A model generated the notes under the pieces. That model was not told the origin of the DNA. It did no database searches and worked only from the letters and a program-made list of their open reading frames with translations. From NCBI GenBank assembly GCA_910579205.1, contig CAJTTD010000006.1, positions 70,786 to 134,785 of the forward strand: a stretch of 64,000 bases of DNA, given 5' to 3'. Shown piece by piece: positions 8,795 through 17,232 of this stretch. Position 1 is the stretch's first letter. Each line of letters opens with the position of its first letter. Source of the stretch: an uncultured Christensenella sp. Its GTDB lineage: Bacteria; Bacillota; Clostridia; Christensenellales; Pumilibacteraceae. The position numbers were made by a program, and so were the translations under genes.

Positions 8795-9169
8795 ATGTTC
8801 ATGAGCGCGTTACAGCCATATGCGGTGGCGATAATAATAGGCGTTATAGCTTTGCAGTACGTGTTTGCGCTGTTTTGCTTGTTCAAGCTCGCATATCTCG
8901 ATATCACCAAAAAGCAATACGTGCTGTGGAATCTGTTTATACTGCTGGTATTTTTTATCGGTTGCATAACGTTCCTCGTTTATTACAACAAAGTCAAAGC
9001 GGATAAAACCATCCCTCCGTTCGAGCCGAAGCCCAAGGACGAAAAACCCGATGCGGACGGCGGCGGTCTAAACGCAGACGTAGCTGCCAATGACGCGGCA
9101 GACATAGCCGACGATAAATCTTCCGACGACATAGCGGAAGCGGGCGGCACTGAAAAGCCCGAAGAATAA
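8795..9169 (+). CDS. Two-helix membrane protein with acidic tail
   Basis: The 124-residue protein has two transmembrane helices (about residues 8-30 and 43-64) and a cytosolic, acidic, Asp/Glu/Ala-rich tail of about 55 residues that looks disordered. The helical hairpin resembles the phospholipase D N-terminal (PLDc_N) type found at the start of cardiolipin synthases, here without a catalytic domain. No Shine-Dalgarno is present and the ATG sits at the predicted +1, so translation is probably leaderless. Function unknown. Confidence 0.7.
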   Translation: MFMSALQPYAVAIIIGVIALQYVFALFCLFKLAYLDITKKQYVLWNLFILLVFFIGCITFLVYYNKVKADKTIPPFEPKPKDEKPDADGGGLNADVAANDAADIADDKSSDDIAEAGGTEKPEE

Positions 9170-9177
9170 TAAGTTGC

Positions 9178-9213
9178 ATACGGATCTACCGAGGTTAGGT
9201 AGGTCCGTATTTA
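9178..9213 (+). terminator. Terminator hairpin
   Basis: A 13-bp stem (ATACGGATCTACC with GGTAGGTCCGTAT, one G-U pair) with a 7-nt loop, followed by TTATAT. It ends the transcript of the two-helix protein. Confidence 0.75.
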
Positions 9214-9265
9214 TATCGGCATGTTTTGCCGCAATATTTTTACTTTTCATGAATATACTACGCAT

Positions 9266-9502
9266 ATGGAAAGGATACCCATAAGCGTATTGGAGCTTTG
9301 CGCGGAGGACGGCGAGATCACTCCCGTAAAGGTCATAAAGGACGGCAAGGAATACGACGTAGACAAGGTGCTCAGCGTAACGCGGCATGCGCCCGCCGTC
9401 GCTTGCATTTCGCCCATGCGCTACGACTGCATGATAGACGGCAGAAAGAAATCGATATACCGCGACGCTCATCCGTCGCAGAAATGGTTTTCGGTAAAAT
9501 AA
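9266..9502 (+). CDS. Small conserved protein of Firmicutes, unknown function
   Basis: A 78-residue product beginning MERIPISVLEL, with ITPVKVIKDGKEYDVDKVL in the middle and a WFSVK end. This layout (short beta-rich protein, ITPxxI..DGxxYxIDxV, ending in Trp-Phe) recurs in many Firmicutes hypothetical proteins of 75-95 residues. The ATG at 9266 was preferred over 9221 because TATACT at 9254-9259 ends exactly six bases before it and no Shine-Dalgarno precedes either. No -35 is convincing. Function unknown. Confidence 0.65.
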   Translation: MERIPISVLELCAEDGEITPVKVIKDGKEYDVDKVLSVTRHAPAVACISPMRYDCMIDGRKKSIYRDAHPSQKWFSVK

Positions 9503-9518
9503 AAGATAGAACAAAGAC

Positions 9519-9560
9519 ATACCGCGACGTAATAAAATTTTGCGCACGCGGTATTTTTTG
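9519..9560 (+). terminator. Terminator hairpin
   Basis: ATACCGCG pairs with CGCGGTAT (8 bp) across a 20-nt loop, directly followed by TTTTTT. It closes the small gene upstream. Confidence 0.65.
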
Positions 9561-9570
9561 GGTGTTTGTG

Positions 9571-9599
9571 TTGATGTTTTTTATCGTTTGTGATATATT
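9571..9599 (+). promoter_or_regulatory. Promoter for CDF transporter/mnmA operon
   Basis: TTGATG (9571-9576), 17-bp spacer, TATATT (9594-9599). Confidence 0.6.
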
Positions 9600-9671
9600 A
9601 TACGGATAGATCGCAGCGCGGACGGCGGCATAACGCCTAGCCGAGCATATGCGGCGGTCAAGGTATGATAG

Positions 9672-10763
9672 ATGAAAGACGATCGCATAAAAAACGCGCT
9701 TATCACGCTCGCAGTCGGGTTGGCGCTCAATATACTTCTCGGCGCGGGAAAACTCGCAGTCGGCATAATATCGCGATCGGCGGCGGTGTCGTCGGACGCG
9801 CTCAATAATATTTCGGATGCGGCGGTCTCCGTCATCGCCATAGTCGCGACTAAGCTGTCCGCGCGAGCCGCCGACCACGAGCATCCGTTCGGACACGGAC
9901 GGTACGAATATTTGGCGGCGTTCGTATTGGGCGCTATAATCGTAGCGGTGGGCGTAGAAGCGTTTATAGGCGGAGTGGAGCGGATAATAGAACCCGCGGA
10001 CGTAGATTACGGCGCGGCGGTGTGGACGGCGCTCGGACTGTCGATAGCCGTCAAGTCGGGCATGACTGTTTTTTACGGCGCGAGATACAAAAAGAACGGT
10101 TCGCAAACGGTAAAGGCGGCGGCTTTCGATTCGCTGTCCGACGCTGCGGTAACGACTGTCGTTCTTGTTTGCGCCGTCGCTCAAAAGTTTACGGGCGCGC
10201 ACATAGACGGGTATGCGACCGTAGCCGTCGCGGTGTTCATACTGATAGTGGCTGTTCGCATGATACGCTCTACCGTAGACAGACTTATAGGCGCGCGTCC
10301 CGACAGCGAGCTTACCGAGCGCGTGAACGGCATAGTGCTTGCTTCGCCGCAAGTGGTTTCCGTGCACGATCTTATGATCAACGATTACGGCGCAACGCAT
10401 AAGATCGCCGAGATAGACGCGGTGTTCCCGTCAGATATGAGTTTTACCGACGTTCACGCCGCATGCGACGCTATAGAGCGGCGTGTGAAAGAAGAGACGG
10501 GAGTGTGTTTGTGCGTTCACGCCGACCCGCTGTTGACAGACGACTCGCGCGTGATAGACATAACGGACAGAGTGAACTCCGCGCTTGCCGCCTACGGCGT
10601 GTCGGCGCATGACGTTGCCGTGGACGACGAGCGGCAAACGGTATCGCTCGATATAAAAATATCCGATAGATCTGCGCCGCAAGCGGAGATCGCGGCACTG
10701 GCGGAAGCGCAAGCGCGTTCGGTCGTGCCGTACTCGGTAGAAATAAACGTGGATCGTATTTAG
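9672..10763 (+). CDS. Cation diffusion facilitator (CDF) metal transporter
   Basis: The 363-residue protein exports divalent metal ions (Zn, Fe, Mn or Cd) in exchange for protons. It shows the CDF fold: transmembrane helices in the first 200 residues carrying the metal-site motif SDALNNISDA (helix II), the loop signature DHEHPFGHGRYEY, and a second helix-V type motif (AFDSLSDAAVT). The C-terminal cytoplasmic domain (about residues 210-290) has histidines typical of the dimeric metal-sensing domain. A further ~70-residue extension follows. It is four bases upstream of mnmA, so the two share a transcript. Metal specificity cannot be assigned. Confidence 0.92.
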   Translation: MKDDRIKNALITLAVGLALNILLGAGKLAVGIISRSAAVSSDALNNISDAAVSVIAIVATKLSARAADHEHPFGHGRYEYLAAFVLGAIIVAVGVEAFIGGVERIIEPADVDYGAAVWTALGLSIAVKSGMTVFYGARYKKNGSQTVKAAAFDSLSDAAVTTVVLVCAVAQKFTGAHIDGYATVAVAVFILIVAVRMIRSTVDRLIGARPDSELTERVNGIVLASPQVVSVHDLMINDYGATHKIAEIDAVFPSDMSFTDVHAACDAIERRVKEETGVCLCVHADPLLTDDSRVIDITDRVNSALAAYGVSAHDVAVDDERQTVSLDIKISDRSAPQAEIAALAEAQARSVVPYSVEINVDRI

Positions 10764-10767
10764 TGTT

Positions 10768-11847
10768 ATGAGCAAAGCGAAAAAGGTGATAATCGGTATG
10801 TCGGGCGGAGTGGATTCCGCAGTGGCTGCATGGCTGTTGAAGCGGGACGGTTACGACGTTACGGGTCTGTTTATGCATAATTGGGAGGAGGACGGGGAAT
10901 GCCCCGCCGCCGACGATTGGCGCGACGTGCAAGCCGTTTGCGACAAGCTGGGCATGGAGTGCTATTCGGTCAACTTTGCCAAGGAATACATGGACGGCGT
11001 GTTTGAATATTTTTTGCGCGAGTACCGCGCGTACCGCACGCCCAACCCCGACGTTTTGTGCAACCGCGTGGTAAAGTTCGGCGCGTTCCGAGACTATTGC
11101 AACGGGCTGGGCGCCGACCTTATAGCCACGGGTCATTATTGCGGGCGAAGCGGCGATACGCTCGTGCGCGCCGCCGACATTACAAAAGATCAGACGTACT
11201 TTTTAAATCAAGTAAAGACCGAGCAGTTATCCAACGTGCTGTTCCCGCTCTGCCGCACGGTAAAGTCGGAAGTGCGCGACATAGCGCGCGAGCTTAAACT
11301 GCCCGTTGCGGAAAAGAAAGACAGCACGGGCATATGCTTTATAGGCGAGCGCAAGTTTAAGAAGTTTTTGGCGGAATATCTGCCCGCGCAATGCGGCGAT
11401 ATAGTGGATGTTTCGGGCAACACGGTAGGCAGACATGACGGGCTTATGTACTACACGCTCGGACAGCGGCGCGGCTTGGGCATAGGCGGGGTAAAGGGCG
11501 AGACGGGAAGATGGTTCGTCCTCGACAAAGACGTGCAAAACAACCGCTTGATAGTGTCTTGCGGCGACGAAAGCGAGTTGTATTCCGACACCGTTCGGTT
11601 GACCGAATTCAACGTTATAGGCGAGTTCGACATGCCCGAAGTTTTGAGATGCACGGCAAAATCGCGTTATCGCCAACCCGATCAGTCTGCGACGCTGTAT
11701 TCGGCAGGCGACGGAGAGTATAAGCTTGTGTTCGACGAACCGCAGCGCGCGGTAACGCCCGGTCAGTACGCCGTCATATATCTGGGCGAACGCTGCCTCG
11801 GCGGCGGCGTGATAGAAAGCACGGCAATGAGCGGGAAGGACGTATAG
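10768..11847 (+). CDS. mnmA: tRNA-specific 2-thiouridylase MnmA
   Basis: The 359-residue enzyme thiolates U34 of tRNA-Lys, -Glu and -Gln using ATP and a sulfur relay. The PP-loop GMSGGVDSAVAAWLL is at the N-terminus. The catalytic Cys lies in PNPDVLCN and the second Cys in GICFIGERKFKKFL, and GHY.R-type tRNA contacts and the C-terminal beta-barrel are present. Length and motif order match the family. It begins four bases after the CDF stop without an obvious RBS, which suggests translational coupling. Confidence 0.96.
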   Translation: MSKAKKVIIGMSGGVDSAVAAWLLKRDGYDVTGLFMHNWEEDGECPAADDWRDVQAVCDKLGMECYSVNFAKEYMDGVFEYFLREYRAYRTPNPDVLCNRVVKFGAFRDYCNGLGADLIATGHYCGRSGDTLVRAADITKDQTYFLNQVKTEQLSNVLFPLCRTVKSEVRDIARELKLPVAEKKDSTGICFIGERKFKKFLAEYLPAQCGDIVDVSGNTVGRHDGLMYYTLGQRRGLGIGGVKGETGRWFVLDKDVQNNRLIVSCGDESELYSDTVRLTEFNVIGEFDMPEVLRCTAKSRYRQPDQSATLYSAGDGEYKLVFDEPQRAVTPGQYAVIYLGERCLGGGVIESTAMSGKDV

Positions 11848-11914
11848 CGCATCGCGTTATCACGGCGCGAACATTAGAATATGATTAAATAGTGCGTGCC
11901 GCGTCGTTTGCGGC

Positions 11915-11943
11915 TTTACAAAACGTGCCGCGCGTGTTACAAT
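11915..11943 (+). promoter_or_regulatory. Promoter for Zn metallopeptidase gene
   Basis: TTTACA (11915-11920), 17-bp spacer, TACAAT (11938-11943), 26 bp before the ATG. Confidence 0.6.
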
Positions 11944-11969
11944 AACCGAAATTCGATAAGGAGCTTAAC

Positions 11970-12713
11970 ATGACGTTTTTGGATATGTTTACGGATAAGG
12001 CGTATTTGATATATACTATATCGATGTTTTTGTTCTTGCCGTTTTTGCTGTTCGGCGTTATAGCGTCCGTGCGCGTGCAGACGGTGTTCAACAAGTACAA
12101 TCGCGTGCCTTCGTCGTCGGGCATATCGGCGCAGACATACGTGCGCAATTTTTTGGCGGCGAGCGGCGTGGACGATATCAAGCTTGCGGCGGTGCGCGGC
12201 TCTCTGACAGATAATTTCAACCCGACCACAAAAACTATATCGCTGTCGGACACGGTGCGCGGCTCGTCCGCCATAGGCGCGATAGGCGTTGCTTGCCACG
12301 AAGCGGGACACGCCGTGCAGCATGCGCAAAAATACTTTTTTTCGTCGGCGCGGCTTGCGCTCGTTCCCGTTGTAAATACGGTAAGCACGCTCATGTGGCC
12401 GATATTCATCATAGGCTTTGTTTTGGGGTTTGCGTCGCCTTATACTGCGATAGGTCGCATACTTCTGATAGTGGGGCTTGTGGTAATGGGGTCTACACTG
12501 CTGTTTTCGCTCGTAACGCTTCCCACAGAATTCAACGCCAGCAGACGCGCGTATAAATATTTAAAGACGTGTATGTTGCCAGAGGAAGCGGCGGGCGTAA
12601 AAAAGGTGCTCAATGCGGCGGCGATGACGTACGTTGCGTCTTTTATGGTAACGGCGTTGCAATTCTTAAGGATATTGGCGCTTTTCATGATGGGGCGCAG
12701 ACGCGATCGATAG
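11970..12713 (+). CDS. YugP-type membrane zinc metallopeptidase
   Basis: A 247-residue integral membrane protein with the zinc-binding HEAGH motif (GVACHEAGHAVQHA, about residue 110). One N-terminal helix precedes the catalytic segment and three C-terminal helices follow it; NASRRAYKYL is also typical of the family (Zn_peptidase_2, YugP in Bacillus). Physiological substrate unknown in the family. RBS AAGGAG precedes the start. Monocistronic, with its own promoter and terminator. Confidence 0.92.
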   Translation: MTFLDMFTDKAYLIYTISMFLFLPFLLFGVIASVRVQTVFNKYNRVPSSSGISAQTYVRNFLAASGVDDIKLAAVRGSLTDNFNPTTKTISLSDTVRGSSAIGAIGVACHEAGHAVQHAQKYFFSSARLALVPVVNTVSTLMWPIFIIGFVLGFASPYTAIGRILLIVGLVVMGSTLLFSLVTLPTEFNASRRAYKYLKTCMLPEEAAGVKKVLNAAAMTYVASFMVTALQFLRILALFMMGRRRDR

Positions 12714-12733
12714 CGATTTATATACGATATAAG

Positions 12734-12757
12734 AGCCGCATTTAAGCGGCTTTTTTT
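12734..12757 (+). terminator. Terminator after YugP-type peptidase
   Basis: AGCCGC-ATTTAA-GCGGCT stem-loop followed by a run of seven T. Confidence 0.88.
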
Positions 12758-12816
12758 GTGAACATTTAAGCTGTCTCACGTTTAAACATCAAAATGATAT
12801 ATGCAAACGAAAACAT

Positions 12817-12845
12817 TTGACAAATTTCGCTCACTGTATTATACT
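12817..12845 (+). promoter_or_regulatory. Promoter of the TPP-riboswitch transcript
   Basis: TTGACA (12817-12822), 17-bp spacer, TATACT (12840-12845). Transcription would begin just before the riboswitch. Confidence 0.85.
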
Positions 12846-12856
12846 GTGCGTAAATA

Positions 12857-12950
12857 GAGATGCAGGGGCGCAACCGTAGTTGCTGAGACGTCGCTTATTC
12901 GCGGCGGTACCTTCGAACCTGTGAGTTAGCACTCGCGTAGGGAGACGTCA
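12857..12950 (+). promoter_or_regulatory. TPP (THI-box) riboswitch
   Basis: The aptamer core is directly readable: the GGGG start, the conserved GCTGAGA (12881-12887), a helix CGTCGC/GCGGCG, then the GAACCTG motif (12915-12921) and the terminal GCGTAGGGA (12936-12944). These are the two TPP-sensing helices of the thi element. It lies between a strong promoter and a terminator hairpin ahead of a thiamin transporter gene, so thiamin pyrophosphate is expected to shut transcription off. Confidence 0.93.
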
Positions 12951-12971
12951 AAACACAAGCTGTTTGTTATT

Positions 12972-13007
12972 CGCGTTCTGCCGCACGGGTCGGACGCGTT
13001 TTGTTTT
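12972..13007 (+). terminator. Riboswitch-controlled intrinsic terminator
   Basis: CGCGTTC (12972-12978) pairs with GGACGCG (12992-12998), one G-U pair, with a GC-rich loop and a TTTTGTTTT tract. It is 25 nt after the aptamer and about 150 nt before the coding start, which is the expected place for the expression platform. Confidence 0.7.
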
Positions 13008-13157
13008 GCGAGAAAGCAAAGGCTGCGCGACGGTCGGGCGACAGATGCAAGCGGTACGACGCTTAGATACGGCGCGGCGCATATGCGCACTCCTTGCGGA
13101 AAAGCGCCAAAAAATCGGCGTGCGGCGTGCATACCTGCTTCTCATTCGGAGGCGGAT

Positions 13158-14405
13158 ATGTTAGACGATATCAAAAACTACTTTGCAAATTTCGACGGTA
13201 CTACCAACTCATGTCGAACGGTTGCGTTGTGGATAACCGTCGCGCTCGTAGTAGCGTTTGTCGCGACAAAGATCTATGCGGCGGCAGCGGCTAAATTTTC
13301 CAAGCGGTACGACGGCGACGCGCTAATAGCGGGCGGCAGGTTATTGAACGGCGCGTGGATGATCGTTGCGCTCGTGTATGCCGTATGCATGATAATCACG
13401 TTTTCCGCGTGTTATTTTGTTGACGTGTCAAAAGGCGAAGACGTTCTCGTTCCCATACTTTTTTACCCGCTTATCGTTACGGTGATCGCCGTTACGTCAT
13501 GTGCGATCGCGTTATTCGTAAAACCGGATATTATTACCAAGATAATATCCGCGGTCGTTTGCGGCGCGGCGCTCGTAGCCGTTATAGTATGCATGGCTGT
13601 TTACTATGCGTTCGGCGACGCGGGCGAGGCGAAGAGCGGGCTGGGACTTTATTTGAGCGCTGTAGGCGTTGTTGCCGCTGTGGTCGTATTTGCGTTTCTC
13701 GCGGACAGAAAAAACCGCGCGTTCGATACGCGATCTATAACTTTCGCGGCGGTTTGCGTTGCGCTCAGCTTTGCGCTGTCTTACGTGCGCATATTCAAAA
13801 TGCCCATGGGCGGGAGCATAACTTTCGCGTCCATGCTGCCGCTCATGCTTTTTGCGTTCATGTTCGGCAGCAGACGCGGTATTGCGGTCGGGCTTATATA
13901 CGGTGTGCTTCAAGCGGTGCAAGATCCGTGGATAATACACCCCGCGCAGTTCGTACTCGATTACGCCGTCGCTTTTTCGGCGATAGGGCTTACCGGTTGC
14001 ATACGCGATATCGGTCTGCTAAAAGGCAAGATGAGCGCGCAGTTTGCGCTCGGCGCGCTCATTGCCGTTGCGCTGCGCTTTGTATCTCATTACTTTTCGG
14101 GTGTGTTCGCATTCGGCGCGTACGGAGAGTTTTACGCCGCCGAATACAATATGCCCGTCCTTGCCAATGCGTATTTGTATTCGTTCGTTTATCAATGTCT
14201 GTACCTCATTCCCGAACTTGCCGTTACGCTCGCCGTGTCGATGATAGTTTTCGCGTCGCGCACGTTCAGAAAGCAGATAGTATCGTATTCGAACGTAAAA
14301 GCCGTTAAAGATGAGTCGGAGTGCGCCGCGCCGACTGTTAATATCGACGGAGGCGAAGAAACGGAAGCTGCGACGGGCATATGCGACAACGGATCGGCGA
14401 CATAA
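13158..14405 (+). CDS. thiT: ThiT-family thiamin transporter with extra N-terminal membrane domain
   Basis: The C-terminal ~200 residues match ThiT, the thiamin-binding S-component of ECF transporters: FAAVCVALSFALSYVRIFKMP, then an ASMLPLMLFAFMFG region, a GLIYGVLQ stretch and a late RFVSHYFSGVFAFG segment. The protein is 415 residues, about twice the usual ThiT. The first ~185 residues form extra transmembrane helices with no recognised family. The start at 13158 has GGAGG just upstream; the longer frame from 13083 would run back towards the terminator region and lacks an RBS. Expression is controlled by the TPP riboswitch upstream. No ECF A/A'/T genes are in the window, so it would share a general module encoded elsewhere. 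Confidence 0.88.
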   Translation: MLDDIKNYFANFDGTTNSCRTVALWITVALVVAFVATKIYAAAAAKFSKRYDGDALIAGGRLLNGAWMIVALVYAVCMIITFSACYFVDVSKGEDVLVPILFYPLIVTVIAVTSCAIALFVKPDIITKIISAVVCGAALVAVIVCMAVYYAFGDAGEAKSGLGLYLSAVGVVAAVVVFAFLADRKNRAFDTRSITFAAVCVALSFALSYVRIFKMPMGGSITFASMLPLMLFAFMFGSRRGIAVGLIYGVLQAVQDPWIIHPAQFVLDYAVAFSAIGLTGCIRDIGLLKGKMSAQFALGALIAVALRFVSHYFSGVFAFGAYGEFYAAEYNMPVLANAYLYSFVYQCLYLIPELAVTLAVSMIVFASRTFRKQIVSYSNVKAVKDESECAAPTVNIDGGEETEAATGICDNGSAT

Positions 14406-14445
14406 CGCGTCTTGCGATGTTTTTCGATGATTTTTTGTCAAAACC

Positions 14446-14474
14446 TTGACTTTTCGCGCATAAGGGTATATTCT
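14446..14474 (+). promoter_or_regulatory. Promoter for zinc-ribbon membrane protein
   Basis: TTGACT (14446-14451), 17-bp spacer, TATTCT (14469-14474). Confidence 0.65.
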
Positions 14475-14508
14475 GTTCATATAAAATGTATTATCGAACG
14501 GAGGGAAT

Positions 14509-14910
14509 ATGTATTGTACCAGATGCGGCAATCAAATGAACGATGCCGATAAGTTTTGCACTAATTGCGGAGCGGTCAATCCGTCCGCGCAGCAAGCCGC
14601 GACGCAAGCGCCGTCGCAGCCGCAACAGCAAAGCCAAAACGCAGCCGTCGGAAGCAAGGCAAACGACGACAACGTTATAGCTATTGTGGGATTTATATTT
14701 TCGTTTTTCGGCGGCATGATCGGCTTGGTGTGTTCCATAATCGGCTATAACAACGCTCAAAAGGGCGCGCCGCACAAAAACTTGGCGCTCGCGGGGATCA
14801 TCATCAGTATCGCCGAATTCGCAATAACGTTTATAGTGGGCTTTTTGATGTCCGATATCATACTGTCTTTTCTGTTAGCGTTAGGCGATTTCTGTGTGCC
14901 GTATATTTGA
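14509..14910 (+). CDS. Zinc-ribbon / DUF4190-like membrane protein
   Basis: A 133-residue protein starting with a C4 zinc ribbon (CTRCGNQM...FCTNCGAVN), then a Gln/Ala-rich linker of about 30 residues, then two to three transmembrane segments with GLVCSIIGYNNAQKG, as in DUF4190-type proteins. This architecture is common in Firmicutes and its role is unknown. RBS GGAGGG precedes the ATG. It is a single-gene unit with its own promoter and terminator. Confidence 0.85.
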   Translation: MYCTRCGNQMNDADKFCTNCGAVNPSAQQAATQAPSQPQQQSQNAAVGSKANDDNVIAIVGFIFSFFGGMIGLVCSIIGYNNAQKGAPHKNLALAGIIISIAEFAITFIVGFLMSDIILSFLLALGDFCVPYI

Positions 14911-14945
14911 TCTAACGGTTTTTGCGTAGTTTGACTGCAGACAAG

Positions 14946-14973
14946 ATCTCCGATAAACGTCGGGGATTTTTTA
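14946..14973 (+). terminator. Terminator hairpin
   Basis: ATCTCCG pairs with CGGGGAT (one G-U pair) over an 8-nt loop, followed by six T. Confidence 0.8.
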
Positions 14974-15031
14974 TATGTAATAGCGCGCGTTTTTTATATA
15001 AAATCGGCTGTCGGTAATTTCGTAAAAAGGC

Positions 15032-15060
15032 TTGATATTTCCTTGTAAATGATGTATAAT
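15032..15060 (+). promoter_or_regulatory. Promoter of the glycogen operon
   Basis: TTGATA (15032-15037), 17-bp spacer, TATAAT (15055-15060), about 45 bp before glgB, which has RBS AAAGGGAG. Confidence 0.8.
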
Positions 15061-15105
15061 TAATTCGGTTGAACACCGTCATTTTTAATAAAGGGAGATT
15101 TTTTA

Positions 15106-17112
15106 ATGGACATTAAGTTGCTTGACGCCTATCATCACGGCGATCTGTTCGACGCTTACAAGTACCTGGGTTGCCATTTCGATAAAGACAGCGGAACTGC
15201 GGTCTTTCGTGTTTGGTCAACGCGTGCGACGTCGATCTCGGTAATAGGCGATTTTAACGGCTGGGACGTAAATGCCGACCGCATGGTCAAAGTAACCGAA
15301 GCGGGGATTTGGGAGGCGACCGTCAAGGGCGTTAAACTGTACGACAACTACAAGTTCTTTATAGAAAACGGATTCTCTTACCCTATATACAAATGCGACC
15401 CGTTTGCGTTCCACCGCGAAACCTTCGAGGGAACAAACGCCAAGGTCGTGTCCGTCGATGACTTTAAGTGGACGGACGGAGATTACATCAAGAATAAACC
15501 CGATCCGTACACCGCGCCCATGAGCGTGTACGAGGCGCACATAGCGTCGTGGCGGCGTTATGCGGACGGAAACACGTTCGATTACCGCAAGTTCGCCGAC
15601 GAAATGAGCGATTACTTAAAGGAACTCGGTTATACCCATCTCGAACTTATGGGCATTGCGGAGTATCCGTTCGACGGATCTTGGGGCTATCAGGTTACGG
15701 GATATTACGCGCCCACGTCGCGCTACGGAACTCCCGAAGACTTTATGTACCTTGTAAATAAAATGCACTCGTGCGGAATAGGCGTCATACTCGATTGGGT
15801 GCCCGGACATTTCCCCAAAAACGGCGACGGGCTTTACGAGTTTGACGGCGGTCCGCTGTACGAACACAGCGATCCGCTCAAAATGGAACACAAGGAGTGG
15901 GGAACGCGCTGCTTCGATTACGGTCGTAACGAAGTAAGAAACTTCTTGATCTCCAACGCGTTCTATTGGTTGGATAAATACCACATCGACGGACTGCGCG
16001 TTGACGCGGTGGCGAGCATGCTCTACCTCGATTACGGCAGATACGAGTGGCGTCCCAATATTTACGGCGGCAACGAAAACTTGGAAGCGGTGGACTTTTT
16101 GCGTCGGCTCAATACCGCCGTGTTCGCAAAGTATCCCAAAGCGCTCATGATAGCAGAGGAATCTACGGCATGGGGCGGCGTTTCCCGTCCCGTCGATATG
16201 GGCGGTCTCGGTTTCAACTTCAAGTGGAACATGGGCTGGATGAACGATACGCTCAAGTACATCAAGACCGATCCCGTATTCCGCAAATACCACCACAACA
16301 CGGTAACTTTCTCCATGATATACGCCTTTACCGAAAACTTTGTTTTGCCCATTTCGCACGACGAAGTGGTTTACGGAAAAGGCTCGCTTATAAACAAAAT
16401 GCCCGGCGATTACGACATGAAGTTTGCGGGAGTGCGCAACTTCTTAACGTACATGTTTTCTCATCCCGGCAAAAAACTGTTGTTTATGGGCGCGGAGCTC
16501 GGTCAGTTCAACGAGTGGAATTTCTCCAAAGAACTCGATTGGAACATACTCGACTATCCCGCGCACGCCGACCTTAAAAAGTTCGTGTCTGTACTTAACG
16601 GAATTTACAAGAACTATCCAGCGATGCACCGCATCGACTACGATTGGCGCGGCTTCGAGTGGTTGGTCGCCGACGACAGCTTGCAAAACATCTTGGTGTA
16701 CGAGCGTCGCGACGAAGACGAAAACCGCATGATCGCCATAATCAACTTCTCGCCCGTACCGCACGACGCGTACAGATTCGGCGCGCACGAGGGCGAGTAT
16801 ACCGAGCTACTGCGCACGCAGATATTCAAATGGGATCAGTCGGGTGCTAAGTACAAGACGGAAAAGATATCGAGCCACGGCAAAGACGATTCGCTCTGCA
16901 TAGACGTGCCTCCCATGGGCGGCATATTGCTGTACTGCCCCAATACAAAGAAGAAAGAGGCTGCGGTAAAAGCCGTTGCGGACAAGCCCGAAGTAAAGCC
17001 CGCTGCGGAAAAGAAGCCCGCGGCGAGCACGGCTAAAAAAACCGCCGCAGCAAAGACCGTCAAGGATACCGCCAAAAAACCGACGGCAAAAAAGACGGCG
17101 GCAAAAAAATGA
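15106..17112 (+). CDS. glgB: 1,4-alpha-glucan branching enzyme GlgB with Lys/Ala-rich tail
   Basis: The 668-residue enzyme forms alpha-1,6 branches in glycogen. A CBM48 domain occupies roughly residues 20-115 (VIGDFNGWD), followed by a GH13 barrel. Catalytic motifs: DWVPGHFP, the nucleophile in GLRVDAVASMLY, the acid/base Glu in LMIAEEST, and PISHDEVVYGKGSL. The C-terminal all-beta domain ends with GILLYCP at about 620. After that comes a ~50-residue tail made almost entirely of Lys, Ala, Pro and Thr (repeats of AKKTAAAK type), which branching enzymes do not normally carry. It opens the glycogen operon, followed by glgA 120 bp later. Confidence 0.96.
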   Translation: MDIKLLDAYHHGDLFDAYKYLGCHFDKDSGTAVFRVWSTRATSISVIGDFNGWDVNADRMVKVTEAGIWEATVKGVKLYDNYKFFIENGFSYPIYKCDPFAFHRETFEGTNAKVVSVDDFKWTDGDYIKNKPDPYTAPMSVYEAHIASWRRYADGNTFDYRKFADEMSDYLKELGYTHLELMGIAEYPFDGSWGYQVTGYYAPTSRYGTPEDFMYLVNKMHSCGIGVILDWVPGHFPKNGDGLYEFDGGPLYEHSDPLKMEHKEWGTRCFDYGRNEVRNFLISNAFYWLDKYHIDGLRVDAVASMLYLDYGRYEWRPNIYGGNENLEAVDFLRRLNTAVFAKYPKALMIAEESTAWGGVSRPVDMGGLGFNFKWNMGWMNDTLKYIKTDPVFRKYHHNTVTFSMIYAFTENFVLPISHDEVVYGKGSLINKMPGDYDMKFAGVRNFLTYMFSHPGKKLLFMGAELGQFNEWNFSKELDWNILDYPAHADLKKFVSVLNGIYKNYPAMHRIDYDWRGFEWLVADDSLQNILVYERRDEDENRMIAIINFSPVPHDAYRFGAHEGEYTELLRTQIFKWDQSGAKYKTEKISSHGKDDSLCIDVPPMGGILLYCPNTKKKEAAVKAVADKPEVKPAAEKKPAASTAKKTAAAKTVKDTAKKPTAKKTAAKK

Positions 17113-17232
17113 TCGCGTTTTAGTGCGAGTAATAATTCGTCCGTAGCAAAGTTGCGCCCGCAGATATAACAAGCATGTCGTAACAAATGATAGGGAAGCG
17201 GAACGGACTTACGGACGCAGGAGGATATATAA

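Noticed and set aside
13083..13157. Longer N-terminus for ThiT starting at 13083
   Set aside because: No RBS; 13158 has GGAGG, and the region before belongs to the riboswitch leader.
16960..17112. Separate histone-like gene at the end of glgB
   Set aside because: It is in frame with glgB, with no stop, start or RBS between.
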